DNA of 64,000 nt, from the NCBI GenBank assembly GCA_050486405.1, contig JBJHDF010000008.1, positions 62,001 to 126,000 on the forward strand, in the 5' to 3' direction. The DNA comes from JBJHDF01 sp050486405 (lineage in GTDB: Bacteria > Pseudomonadota > Gammaproteobacteria > Pseudomonadales > Cellvibrionaceae). The position numbers and the translations under genes are program-made. Below, piece after piece: positions 50,350-57,166 of this stretch. Positions within the stretch are counted from its first letter, which is position 1. Each line of letters starts with the position of its first letter. The notes beneath the pieces are model-generated. The model saw only the letters and a program-made list of their open reading frames with translations. It was not told the DNA's origin and ran no database searches.

Positions 50350-51344
50350 TGGCGCAGAACAGCGAGATCGAATGGTGTGACCATACGTTTTCACCATGGC
50401 ACGGATGCACCAAGGTCGGCCCGGGCTGCGACCACTGCTATGCCGAGAGCATGAATAATCGGTTCAAGGGCGGCAACTGGGGACCCGGTGCGCCACGGCG
50501 TCGGACCAGCGAAGCGAACTGGAAGCTGCCGCTGCGTTGGAACAAGATCGCGAAGTTGGGGCGTTTTGTTGAGTGCGACGTATGCGGCTTGCGGGAAATA
50601 CGAAAGCGGGATGACGCTCTGCCGCCCGGTGGTCTGGCCTGTTGCTCAAACCCTGATTGTACGGCGCTGCCGGAATCGGAAAGTTTTTCTGTGCGCCCCC
50701 GGGTGTTCTGCGCCAGCATGGCTGACGTGTTTGACAATGAAGTGAACCCGTCCTGGCGGGCTGACCTCTTCCGGCTGATCAACGCCACACCGAACCTGGA
50801 CTGGCTGATATTAACGAAGCGCATCGGTAACGCCGTTCAGATGATTAACCAGGCGCTGAATGATGGCCACCTGCGCACGTCCGGCTCTATGCCCTGGCCC
50901 TGGTCCCACGTCTGGCTGGGCGCCACAGTGGTCAACCAGGAAGAAGCCGACCGCGATATTCCGAAACTGCTGGAAGTCCCTGCGGCAGTGCGCTTCCTGA
51001 GCATGGAGCCGCTTCTGGGGCCGGTGGATTTAACCGAATGGCTATATCGTGGTGACCACGGCCTCGCGGATCAAGACCCTTTGGCCGCCGCGATGCTTGG
51101 CATGGGAGTGGAGAGCGGGAACGCCTGGGTGCGCCCTGGTATTGACTGGGTAATTACTGGTGGAGAATCCGGCCCCGGCGCCAGGCCAATGCATCCTGAT
51201 TGGGTACGCAGCATCCGTGACCAATGCCAAGCGGCTGGCGTGCCGTTTTTCATGAAGCAGATCACGAACGACAAGGGGCAAAAAATCCCGATGGATCAAT
51301 GGTCGCAGGATCTGCGAATTCAGGAGTATCCCAATGGGCTTTAG
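50349..51344 (+). CDS. DUF5131 (Gp37/Gp68) family protein (331 aa)
   Basis: IEWCDHTFSPWHGCTKVGPG with CDHCYAES gives the family signature, with Cys20, Cys27 and Cys30 in a CX6CX2C pattern. Later segments include RVFCASMADVFD, LDWLILTKR, VWLGATV, RFLSMEPLLGPV and WVITGGESGPGARPM, all typical of this phage family. It resembles radical-SAM proteins, and an Fe-S cluster is plausible, but the reaction is unknown. Confidence 0.85.
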   Translation: MAQNSEIEWCDHTFSPWHGCTKVGPGCDHCYAESMNNRFKGGNWGPGAPRRRTSEANWKLPLRWNKIAKLGRFVECDVCGLREIRKRDDALPPGGLACCSNPDCTALPESESFSVRPRVFCASMADVFDNEVNPSWRADLFRLINATPNLDWLILTKRIGNAVQMINQALNDGHLRTSGSMPWPWSHVWLGATVVNQEEADRDIPKLLEVPAAVRFLSMEPLLGPVDLTEWLYRGDHGLADQDPLAAAMLGMGVESGNAWVRPGIDWVITGGESGPGARPMHPDWVRSIRDQCQAAGVPFFMKQITNDKGQKIPMDQWSQDLRIQEYPNGL

Positions 51345-51807
51345 AGGCACGCAATACAGCAAGAGCGCATATTACCGGCGCCTCAAAAAAGCGAAGGCAC
51401 TCGGCTGCTCTATCGACGAGGTTCCAGATGGCCGCGGCAAGAACAAAAAGCCGTCTGGTCCAGATCATTACCGTTGGAACAATGGCCGCATCATATCCAG
51501 CGAAGGGTACGCGAAAGTCCGAGTTGGCAAGGATCATCCGCTTGCCGACCCGAATGGCTACGCCTACGAGCACCTTCTTGTTTGGGTCTCGGCTGGAAAG
51601 CCCAGGCCCAGCAAAGACCAGATCCTGCATCATCGGAACGAGAGCAAGCAGGACAATCGCATCGACAATCTGCGCCTGATGAACAGGGGCGTCCACAACG
51701 CCCATCACAACGCCGAGCGTGGACGCGACGCCCAGGGACGGTTTATGCCCGCCGGCCGCACCCTGGACGGCAGAACTTGGGACGAATTTCCGGAGCCAAG
51801 ACCATGA
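51334..51807 (+). CDS. HNH endonuclease (157 aa)
   Basis: ILHHRNESKQDNRIDNLRLM followed by HNAHHNAER is the classic HNH_3 pattern with N-rich turn and His residues. The N-terminal part is basic (RRLKKAKALGC) and includes GYAKVRVGKDHPLADPNGYA, also typical for HNH_3 homing-type nucleases. Overlaps the upstream DUF5131 gene by 11 bp. Confidence 0.8.
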   Translation: MGFRGTQYSKSAYYRRLKKAKALGCSIDEVPDGRGKNKKPSGPDHYRWNNGRIISSEGYAKVRVGKDHPLADPNGYAYEHLLVWVSAGKPRPSKDQILHHRNESKQDNRIDNLRLMNRGVHNAHHNAERGRDAQGRFMPAGRTLDGRTWDEFPEPRP

Positions 51808-52178
51808 AAGCACTCTCTATCAGACAGCCCTGGGCCTGGCTCATTGTCAACGGCCACAAGGACATCGAGAACCGAAGCTGGCCAACCCGGTATCGCGGAG
51901 AGTTTCTTGTCCATGCCGGCAAGGGCTGCACCCAGCGTGAGTATTACGAGGCGCGGGAGTTTGCTGCCAGTTTGAATGTGTGGATGCCGGAACTGGAAGA
52001 CTTGCCACGGGGCGGCATCGTCGGCAAGGCCAACATTGTCGGGTGCGTGGAATCCAGTAGTTCCCCGTGGTTTTTTGGTGATTATGGGTTTCAGCTGACC
52101 AACGCTGAACCGCTGGATTTCGTTTCCTGCAAGGGCCGGTTGGGATTTTTTAACGTAAACATCGAGGCCAATCAATGA
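51804..52178 (+). CDS. ASCH-domain protein (124 aa)
   Basis: KALSIRQPWAWLIVNGHKDI and ENRSWPTRYRG at the start, with GGIVGKANIVGCV in the centre, are typical of ASCH domains, small beta-barrels that bind RNA or modified nucleosides. ATG 51,804 overlaps the HNH stop (ATGA). Might act on tRNA, mRNA or modified cytosine; the family does not settle this. Confidence 0.8.
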   Translation: MKALSIRQPWAWLIVNGHKDIENRSWPTRYRGEFLVHAGKGCTQREYYEAREFAASLNVWMPELEDLPRGGIVGKANIVGCVESSSSPWFFGDYGFQLTNAEPLDFVSCKGRLGFFNVNIEANQ

Positions 52179-52555
52179 GCCACGAAGAGCTAAAAAAACT
52201 GGAAACAGAGGCGGACAAACTTGAAAGACAAGGCCGGACATTTTCCAATGGTGCCGAACATTGGGCTGAAAAGCGAAAGTCTGGAAAGAAGCTACATAGT
52301 ATTATATGTGATTTGGTCTGGTATCACGGTCAGCGTGGAACCAAACTGGACGATTCCGAAGAAGGCGCAATATTTATTGCTGAGCTTGAAAATATAAAGC
52401 ACGACTTGCTCCGCATCGTGGAGATGAAGCTGGCTGCAAAAGCCAGAGATTACAAGACGCAAGCCAAGGCAAAACGAGCAATTATTGATGCTGCTGTTTT
52501 GCCGTTCGTTGATCCGGTTTTACCACCTAACGTAGACATCGAGGATAAACCATGA
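52175..52555 (+). CDS. Unknown helical protein (126 aa)
   Basis: ATGA overlap on both sides. Charged N-terminal coiled coil (EELKKLETEADKLERQ) and a helical centre. No known domain. AT content is higher than in its neighbours, so it may be a recent insertion with the following gene. Confidence 0.5.
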   Translation: MSHEELKKLETEADKLERQGRTFSNGAEHWAEKRKSGKKLHSIICDLVWYHGQRGTKLDDSEEGAIFIAELENIKHDLLRIVEMKLAAKARDYKTQAKAKRAIIDAAVLPFVDPVLPPNVDIEDKP

Positions 52556-52929
52556 GAATAGAAGACCTAATACAGAAAGTTTCCGACAGGCCAGAACAAG
52601 AAGTCAGCCGGGAGCAAAGGGCCGGAATCGCCGGGACGCTCAAGGAAGCTCATCAATCAATGGAGGTTGAGCACAAGTTTGAAGTTGGCGATCTGGTGCA
52701 GTTCAAACCGAGAATGGCCATCAAAAAGATGCACGGAGGTGTTGCCATAGTTCGGCGCGTTCTGGATGAACCCATTGTGAGTGACGAACAAGGTTCTGGA
52801 ACGCCGTATTTCCGGGAACCATTAGATATAATTTTGGGGCTACTGGACAAATCCGGTGATTTCTTAGAGTACCACATGGACTCTCGCAGGCTTGAGCCTT
52901 ACACCGGGCCTATGCCGGAAGAAATCTAG
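52552..52929 (+). CDS. Unknown beta-rich protein (125 aa)
   Basis: ATGA overlap with the previous gene. KFEVGDLVQFKPRM and HGGVAIVRRVLDEP resemble a KOW- or SH3-like barrel, possibly for nucleic-acid contact. Like its neighbour it is richer in A and T than the flanking genes. Function unknown. Confidence 0.5.
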   Translation: MRIEDLIQKVSDRPEQEVSREQRAGIAGTLKEAHQSMEVEHKFEVGDLVQFKPRMAIKKMHGGVAIVRRVLDEPIVSDEQGSGTPYFREPLDIILGLLDKSGDFLEYHMDSRRLEPYTGPMPEEI

Positions 52930-52939
52930 CGAGGAATAA

Positions 52940-53155
52940 ATGAAATCTTTCCTTTCTCACAGATCACGCCGCTGGGGCTATGACGGATGGGCGCTACGCA
53001 TTAGGGGCGCCCTCCAGCCGCTGGACTGGACCGTCAGCACCACCAGGGCCGAGGTTCGGCAGTTACGGCGGGAGCGTGGCGATATATTTCTGACGCATGC
53101 CGAGATCGTGAAGGTGAAGGTTTCTGTGGAGGTTGTCGAAAGTGATGCAAGTTAA
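52940..53155 (+). CDS. Small basic protein (71 aa)
   Basis: ATG 52,940 has a GAGGAATAA ribosome binding site. Arg-rich N-terminus (SHRSRRWGYDGWALR) and a C-terminal beta-hairpin-like KVKVSVEVVE. No known domain. Overlaps the DUF1643 gene slightly. Confidence 0.45.
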   Translation: MKSFLSHRSRRWGYDGWALRIRGALQPLDWTVSTTRAEVRQLRRERGDIFLTHAEIVKVKVSVEVVESDAS

Positions 53156-53702
53156 CCCCATAAAGCCAGAAATAGAACGCTCTGCCGCTATCAGTCGTTG
53201 CGGTAACTACCGGTGGACCCTGCACCGTAAGTGGGGCGACGGTTACCGCGTGTGCTGGATCATGCTAAACCCAAGCACGGCAGACGCAGAACGCGATGAT
53301 CCGACACTTCGCCGGTGCATTCATTTCAGCAAGGCATGGGGTTACGGAAGCCTAATAGTGGTGAATCTGTATCCATTTCGGTCATCCAGCCCGGAGGAAT
53401 GCCGGCGCTGGGCCGGCTGGGAGGGCAGCCGGGATTGGTATATCCGGGACGCTATACATTTCCAGAATCTGCCCGTGGTGGTCGAGGCTGCAAAGCAGTG
53501 CCAGATGGTCGTCGCAGGATGGGGCGCGGCCGCGTGGGTAATGGATTTTGCTACCCACCTTTGCGCGGAGGTAATGGAGGGGACCGGCCACCCCATCTAT
53601 TGCCTTGGCACCACGAAATCGGGCGCCCCGCTGCATCCAATGGCCCGGGGCCGAAACCGGGTGCCGGATGATCAACAGCCTATTTTGTGGAGACAACCAT
53701 GA
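53145..53702 (+). CDS. DUF1643-family protein (185 aa)
   Basis: Signatures are GNYRWTLHRKWG, WIMLNPSTADAERDDPTLRR, YGSLIVVNLYPFRSSSPEE and the end GAPLHPM. The family is common in phages and plasmids; a nucleic acid- or nucleotide-related role is suspected but unproven. ATG 53,145 is chosen; GTG 53,142 and TTG 53,133 are in frame. Confidence 0.8.
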   Translation: MQVNPIKPEIERSAAISRCGNYRWTLHRKWGDGYRVCWIMLNPSTADAERDDPTLRRCIHFSKAWGYGSLIVVNLYPFRSSSPEECRRWAGWEGSRDWYIRDAIHFQNLPVVVEAAKQCQMVVAGWGAAAWVMDFATHLCAEVMEGTGHPIYCLGTTKSGAPLHPMARGRNRVPDDQQPILWRQP

Positions 53703-54478
53703 CTGATAAAATCACAACAACCCAAGCAATAACGGCGCTCGAAAATATGTACTCTAGCATGGCAGAGATCGAGCCAACTGGAGCGTACCGTGTTCTGTGC
53801 CAGTTCATTGAGCAATCCCAGCAGGCTCAGGGAGAACCTGTAGCCGCGCAGCAAAGATTCCGACACCCACAAAAGACCGCGCCAGACTGGTCAATATGGC
53901 AACCAGCTGAAGTCGATAAAACACGCCCAAGCTGGGAAGTCGATTCGCAAGGCTATGAGGTTGAATATCGGCTTCTCTACACGTCGGCCCCCGCAGCGGT
54001 GCCGGAATCCGTAAACCCCGCAGTTATGGTGTACGCTTACGCCATGCAGTACAAGCTGGACAAGAACAAGCACAAGGACGGCCCCGGTTGGCCCCGTCAC
54101 CCTGACGGCAGCCGGAGTGGGTGGGCCGATTGTTCAATCGCATTCTTAACCGACAAGCTGGATGAGGAAGTGCAGGAACTGCTTGATGCGCTGTTTATCG
54201 GTGATAAGGAAGCCATACGAAACGAAGCCGCCGATGTGGGCAATATCGCCATGATGATGGCGGATGTTTCTGGAGCACTCGCTGCTACCCCACAGCCAGC
54301 TACCTCAGCGGTGCCTGATTGGGAAAGAGAGGCCAAGCGCGCATTTTGGGCTGGGCTTGAAATCGGCGAAAACTTGGCTGGCTTTGTGATACATATTGCC
54401 CCGAGATGGGAGGAATATATTAAAAAGCGAAAGTCAGAACTAGCTATTCCGACCACCCAGAAAGCGAGGAGTGAATGA
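53699..54478 (+). CDS. MazG-like domain protein (259 aa)
   Basis: LTDKLDEEVQELLDALF, then EAIRNEAADVGNIAMMM, reproduces the ExxE...ExxD metal site of MazG-type nucleotide pyrophosphohydrolases at about 155-195. The N-terminal 90 residues are variable, and the C-terminal 60 helical. Start ATG 53,699 overlaps the DUF1643 stop (ATGA). It may hydrolyse NTPs or act on ppGpp-type signals, as proposed for phage MazG proteins. Confidence 0.7.
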   Translation: MTDKITTTQAITALENMYSSMAEIEPTGAYRVLCQFIEQSQQAQGEPVAAQQRFRHPQKTAPDWSIWQPAEVDKTRPSWEVDSQGYEVEYRLLYTSAPAAVPESVNPAVMVYAYAMQYKLDKNKHKDGPGWPRHPDGSRSGWADCSIAFLTDKLDEEVQELLDALFIGDKEAIRNEAADVGNIAMMMADVSGALAATPQPATSAVPDWEREAKRAFWAGLEIGENLAGFVIHIAPRWEEYIKKRKSELAIPTTQKARSE

Positions 54479-54750
54479 TGCAAGCAATAATTGAAGTCTT
54501 TCGGATGGAGGGGGTATCCACAAGCACCCGAATCAAGATCATCAAGCAGCTCGGGAAATCTATTAACAATCAAATGGGAATGAATTGCACTGAAGGTCTG
54601 GTCTATGAGCTTGTTTTAGCCCTTGACCCAGAAGAGGAAAACCGCCAGCTTCGCCGCTGCCTGGAGCAATTTTTGTTTCTTGAGGACGGCATGGACGAGA
54701 GCACCAGGCCTGAAGTGGTTGCGGCGGCCTTAGATGCGCTGGGAAAATGA
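54475..54750 (+). CDS. Small helical protein before the integrase (91 aa)
   Basis: ATGA overlap with the MazG-like gene. Helical, with IIEVFRMEGVSTSTRIK at the start and DPEEENRQLRRCLEQFLFL later. No known domain. It is next to the integrase and might regulate excision, but there is no direct sign. Confidence 0.45.
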   Translation: MMQAIIEVFRMEGVSTSTRIKIIKQLGKSINNQMGMNCTEGLVYELVLALDPEEENRQLRRCLEQFLFLEDGMDESTRPEVVAAALDALGK

Positions 54751-54780
54751 AATCCAGGCTCAGATAAATAGGAGCAACTA

Positions 54781-56010
54781 TTGACCCCCAGAAACCGAAG
54801 CACACAAAACTCCCGCCTCACCGGCACCAACATCAAGGTCGTAGCCAGGGGCAGTCGGCGGTATTACTACTACACCATGCCAGACGGCACCCTGGAGGCA
54901 CTGGTGCACGACGATGAAGCCGCCAGCATCGAGGCCGCCCACGCCCTGAACAGGGCGCTGCGCCCCAGTGGGCAGGTGGTGGAGCGTATTCTTGCCCAGC
55001 CGCCGCGCCCCACCGTCCGCAATCCGCCCTTCGTGGAGGTTCTGGATCGCTTTGAGGCGGAATGGCTGGAGCCCCGGGGTTACAGTGACAAGTCCCTCCA
55101 GGGACGCCGGTGGCGCTTGGAGCAGTACCGCCGGCAGTGGCCCCACGCCCGGGTAGGGGATCTGGACACCTTCGCTGTAGCCCAGTTCCTGCGCACCTTG
55201 GCCCCAGAGTCAGCCCGCCAGAGCCGGATTCTGCTGGAGCAGGTGTTCAAATACGCCGCCAGCGAAGGCTACGCCACACAGCGGCCGATGGTGGACATCG
55301 AGCGGCCCAGGGCCGCCAGGCGCCGCCGTGCGCGGCACACATGGGATGGATACCGGGCAATCTACGAGGCCTCGCCCTGGTGGCTCAAGAACGCCCAGGA
55401 CGCCGCCCTGTACTCCCTGCAGCGCCGCGGTGACCTGGTGGCCATACGCCTGGACAGCGATGTGGACCTGAAGGCCCGCACCGTCCGCATCCTGCAGCAG
55501 AAGACCCGGAACTACGACGCCCCGGTGTTCATCGACATTGCCATGGGCGACGAGCTACACCAGGCGGTCATGGCCAGCGCCTGGAGTGGCATCAACTGCC
55601 CCTACCTGATCCACCACCGGCCAACGCGAATCACGAAGCAATCCAGGGACACAAAGCCCCACCCGTTTGCCGTACTGCCGGAGTACCTGACCCGGTCCTA
55701 CTCCGAAGTCAGGGACAGGGTCGGGGTTTATGATCACCTGCCCAAGATTGAGCGGCCGGGTTTTCATTCCATCCGCGCACTGGGCATCTGGCTCTACCAC
55801 AAGGCCGGCTACCCAGACGAGTACATCATGGCCCTGGCCGGACACGCCAGCGAGAAGATGAAGGCCCGGTATGTGGAAGGCCATGAGAAGCCGGTACCGG
55901 TGCGCGTACAGGCTGACCTGTCGCTGAGCTCCGTGGACCTGAAGGACGTTGACTGGGAAACTGACCTGTCCAGGCCGCTGAAGGCGCTGGCGGATTCAGC
56001 AGAGGCGTAG
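54781..56010 (+). CDS. int: Tyrosine recombinase / integrase (409 aa)
   Basis: Lambda-type integrase. The N-terminal arm-binding domain includes GSRRYYYYTMPDG; a SAM-like core-binding domain spans about 85-175, and the catalytic domain follows. Likely catalytic residues are Arg216 (RRGDLVAI), His329 and Arg332 (HSIR), His355 (AGHAS) and Tyr364. TTG 54,781 has a TAGGAG ribosome binding site seven bases upstream. The gene reads towards the tRNA-Pro gene, where it would act. Confidence 0.93.
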   Translation: MTPRNRSTQNSRLTGTNIKVVARGSRRYYYYTMPDGTLEALVHDDEAASIEAAHALNRALRPSGQVVERILAQPPRPTVRNPPFVEVLDRFEAEWLEPRGYSDKSLQGRRWRLEQYRRQWPHARVGDLDTFAVAQFLRTLAPESARQSRILLEQVFKYAASEGYATQRPMVDIERPRAARRRRARHTWDGYRAIYEASPWWLKNAQDAALYSLQRRGDLVAIRLDSDVDLKARTVRILQQKTRNYDAPVFIDIAMGDELHQAVMASAWSGINCPYLIHHRPTRITKQSRDTKPHPFAVLPEYLTRSYSEVRDRVGVYDHLPKIERPGFHSIRALGIWLYHKAGYPDEYIMALAGHASEKMKARYVEGHEKPVPVRVQADLSLSSVDLKDVDWETDLSRPLKALADSAEA

Positions 56011-56013
56011 ATC

Positions 56014-56196
56014 ATGGCTGGGTATGCGAACGCAAAGATTCACACAAGAACCCTGGCAAAATCACCTCCGCGCAGCAGGCGGCGGTGTCATTGCGGGTGC
56101 GGAAAACGCGCAACGCATGTTGGTGCCTGCAACGGAATAGCATTGACCATGGGCTGTGAATTGAGTGTGCGCCGATGGGTAAAGCGTTACCGCTGA
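56014..56196 (+). CDS. Small Cys-rich protein beside the integrase (60 aa)
   Basis: ATG 56,014 lies 3 bp after the integrase stop. RRRCHCGCGKRATHVGACNG has three close Cys/His positions, a possible small zinc site, and the C-terminus is basic (RRWVKRYR). Proteins of this type follow integrase genes in several phages; role unknown. Confidence 0.6.
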   Translation: MAGYANAKIHTRTLAKSPPRSRRRCHCGCGKRATHVGACNGIALTMGCELSVRRWVKRYR

Positions 56197-56201
56197 AAGC
56201 A

Positions 56202-56226
56202 GGGGCCTGTTAATTTTTCAGGCCCC
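56202..56226. terminator. Candidate terminator hairpin at the end of the plus arm
   Basis: GGGGCCTG and its exact complement CAGGCCCC (56,219-56,226) are separated by a T-rich nine-base loop. There is no T run after the stem on the plus strand, so it may act with Rho or only as an mRNA 3' stabiliser. Confidence 0.5.
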
Positions 56227-56311
56227 GGGCGACAATGATTTGGAAAAAATACGGAAATCATAAGGAAAATGATTCTGACGACTTGAAAAAAGCCAACAAA
56301 ATCAAAGGGTT

Positions 56312-56340
56312 TGGTCGGAGCGGCGGGATTTGAACCCACG
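56312..56340. other. Probable attR within the tRNA-Pro 3' end
   Basis: The prophage meets host DNA at the tRNA 3' end, including the encoded CCA and the T-arm (about 56,312-56,340). Integrases of this type recombine within the 3' half of a tRNA gene, and the phage copy restores the gene. The exact crossover cannot be placed because attL is outside the window. Confidence 0.6.
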
Positions 56341-56388
56341 ACCACTACACCCCCAGTGTAGTGCGCTACCAGGCTGCGCTACGCTCCG
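56312..56388 (-). tRNA. tRNA-Pro (GGG)
   Basis: 77 nt with encoded CCA. The acceptor stem CGGAGCG pairs with CGCTCCG, with C1-G72 and A73 as in tRNA-Pro. The anticodon loop CTGGGGG carries GGG at 56,354-56,352, between CTACA and TGTAG. The T-arm contains GGTTCGAATCC. The gene is intact despite prophage insertion at its 3' end. Confidence 0.97.
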
Positions 56389-56437
56389 AAAGACCCCCGC
56401 CCGCGCCTAAAGATGCTGGCCGAGCCAAGGGACCGGC

Positions 56438-56465
56438 ATAATACCGCAATTCCGGGATTTTGCAA
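56438..56465 (-). promoter_or_regulatory. Promoter of tRNA-Pro
   Basis: Minus strand TTGCAA (56,465-56,460), 16-bp spacer, TATTAT (56,443-56,438), a good -10 box, about 50 bp before the tRNA 5' end, with GC-rich sequence after the -10. Confidence 0.65.
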
Positions 56466-56482
56466 CAGTGGGGGGCGGCCAT

Positions 56483-56842
56483 TCAGCGGCGGCTGAGCAC
56501 TTCCAGCAGTTGTTCCAGTTCATCAATCACTTCGCTGAGCAACTGGCGGAACTCAGTGGCGGGCAGGACCTCGCCCTCGCCATCCATCTGCTGGCGGGCG
56601 CCACCAATGGTAAAGCCCTGATCGTAAAGCAGTGAGCGGATCTGGCGGATGGTCAGTACATCCTGGCGCTGATAGTAGCGGCGGTTACCCCGGCGCTTGA
56701 TCGGCTTGAGTTGGGGGAACTCCTGCTCCCAGTAACGCAGCACATGGGGTTTGACCGCGCAGAGCTCGCTGACCTCGCCAATGGTGAAGTAACGCTTGCC
56801 GGGGATGACCGGTAGTTCGTCGTTATTGCCTGGTTCCAGCAT
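56483..56842 (-). CDS. MerR-family regulator (119 aa)
   Basis: Winged-helix MerR domain: YFTIGEVSELCAVKPHVLRY followed by WEQEFPQLKPIKRRGNRRYY, then a coiled-coil C-terminal region. No metal-binding Cys is seen. It follows ihfA by 2 bp and is conserved at this position in pseudomonads and relatives; its target genes are not evident. Probably transcribed with ihfA. Confidence 0.9.
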   Translation of the reverse strand: MLEPGNNDELPVIPGKRYFTIGEVSELCAVKPHVLRYWEQEFPQLKPIKRRGNRRYYQRQDVLTIRQIRSLLYDQGFTIGGARQQMDGEGEVLPATEFRQLLSEVIDELEQLLEVLSRR

Positions 56843-56844
56843 GG

Positions 56845-57153
56845 CTAGCGATTCGCTCCTGAATAGGCTTCCACCCTGGCCTTGAGCTTCTGGCCGGGTC
56901 TAAAGGTGACCACGCGACGCGCGCTGATGGGAATTTCTTCCCCGGTCTTTGGGTTGCGCCCCGGTCGTTGATTCTTGTCGCGCAGGTCAAAATTGCCAAA
57001 TCCGGACAATTTGACCTGCTCGTTGTTTTCCAGAGAGCGTCGAATCTCCTCAAAGAACTGCTCCACCAGCTCCTTGGCTTCGCGCTTATTCAGCCCCAGC
57101 TCCTCATAGAGCTTTTCCGCCAAATCAGCTTTTGTCAGAGCCTTTTCTGGCAT
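56845..57153 (-). CDS. ihfA: Integration host factor subunit alpha (102 aa)
   Basis: Full-length DNABII protein: LTKADLAEKLYEELGLNKRE at the start, FGNFDLRDKNQRPGRNPKTG and EIPISARRVVTF in the beta-arm, with the DNA-intercalating Pro. It bends DNA as a heterodimer with IHF-beta and is used by lambda-type integrases. It follows pheT by 13 bp, as in other gammaproteobacteria. Confidence 0.97.
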   Translation of the reverse strand: MPEKALTKADLAEKLYEELGLNKREAKELVEQFFEEIRRSLENNEQVKLSGFGNFDLRDKNQRPGRNPKTGEEIPISARRVVTFRPGQKLKARVEAYSGANR

Positions 57154-57166
57154 TCAATCCGCCTTG

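Larger units (their letters stand above)
1..56311. mobile_element. Podovirus-type prophage (left end outside window)
   Basis: A contiguous set of phage genes covers integration, repression, recombination, replication, late control, lysis, packaging, capsid, tail and ejection. The integrase reads towards a tRNA-Pro gene whose 3' end marks the right boundary at about 56,311. The P22-type portal, scaffold, N4-gp56-like capsid, gp10-like stabilisation protein and absence of tape measure and sheath genes indicate a short-tailed phage. All essential modules look open, with no obvious frameshift, so the prophage may be intact. The left attachment site is not in the window, so the element exceeds 56 kb. 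Confidence 0.95.
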
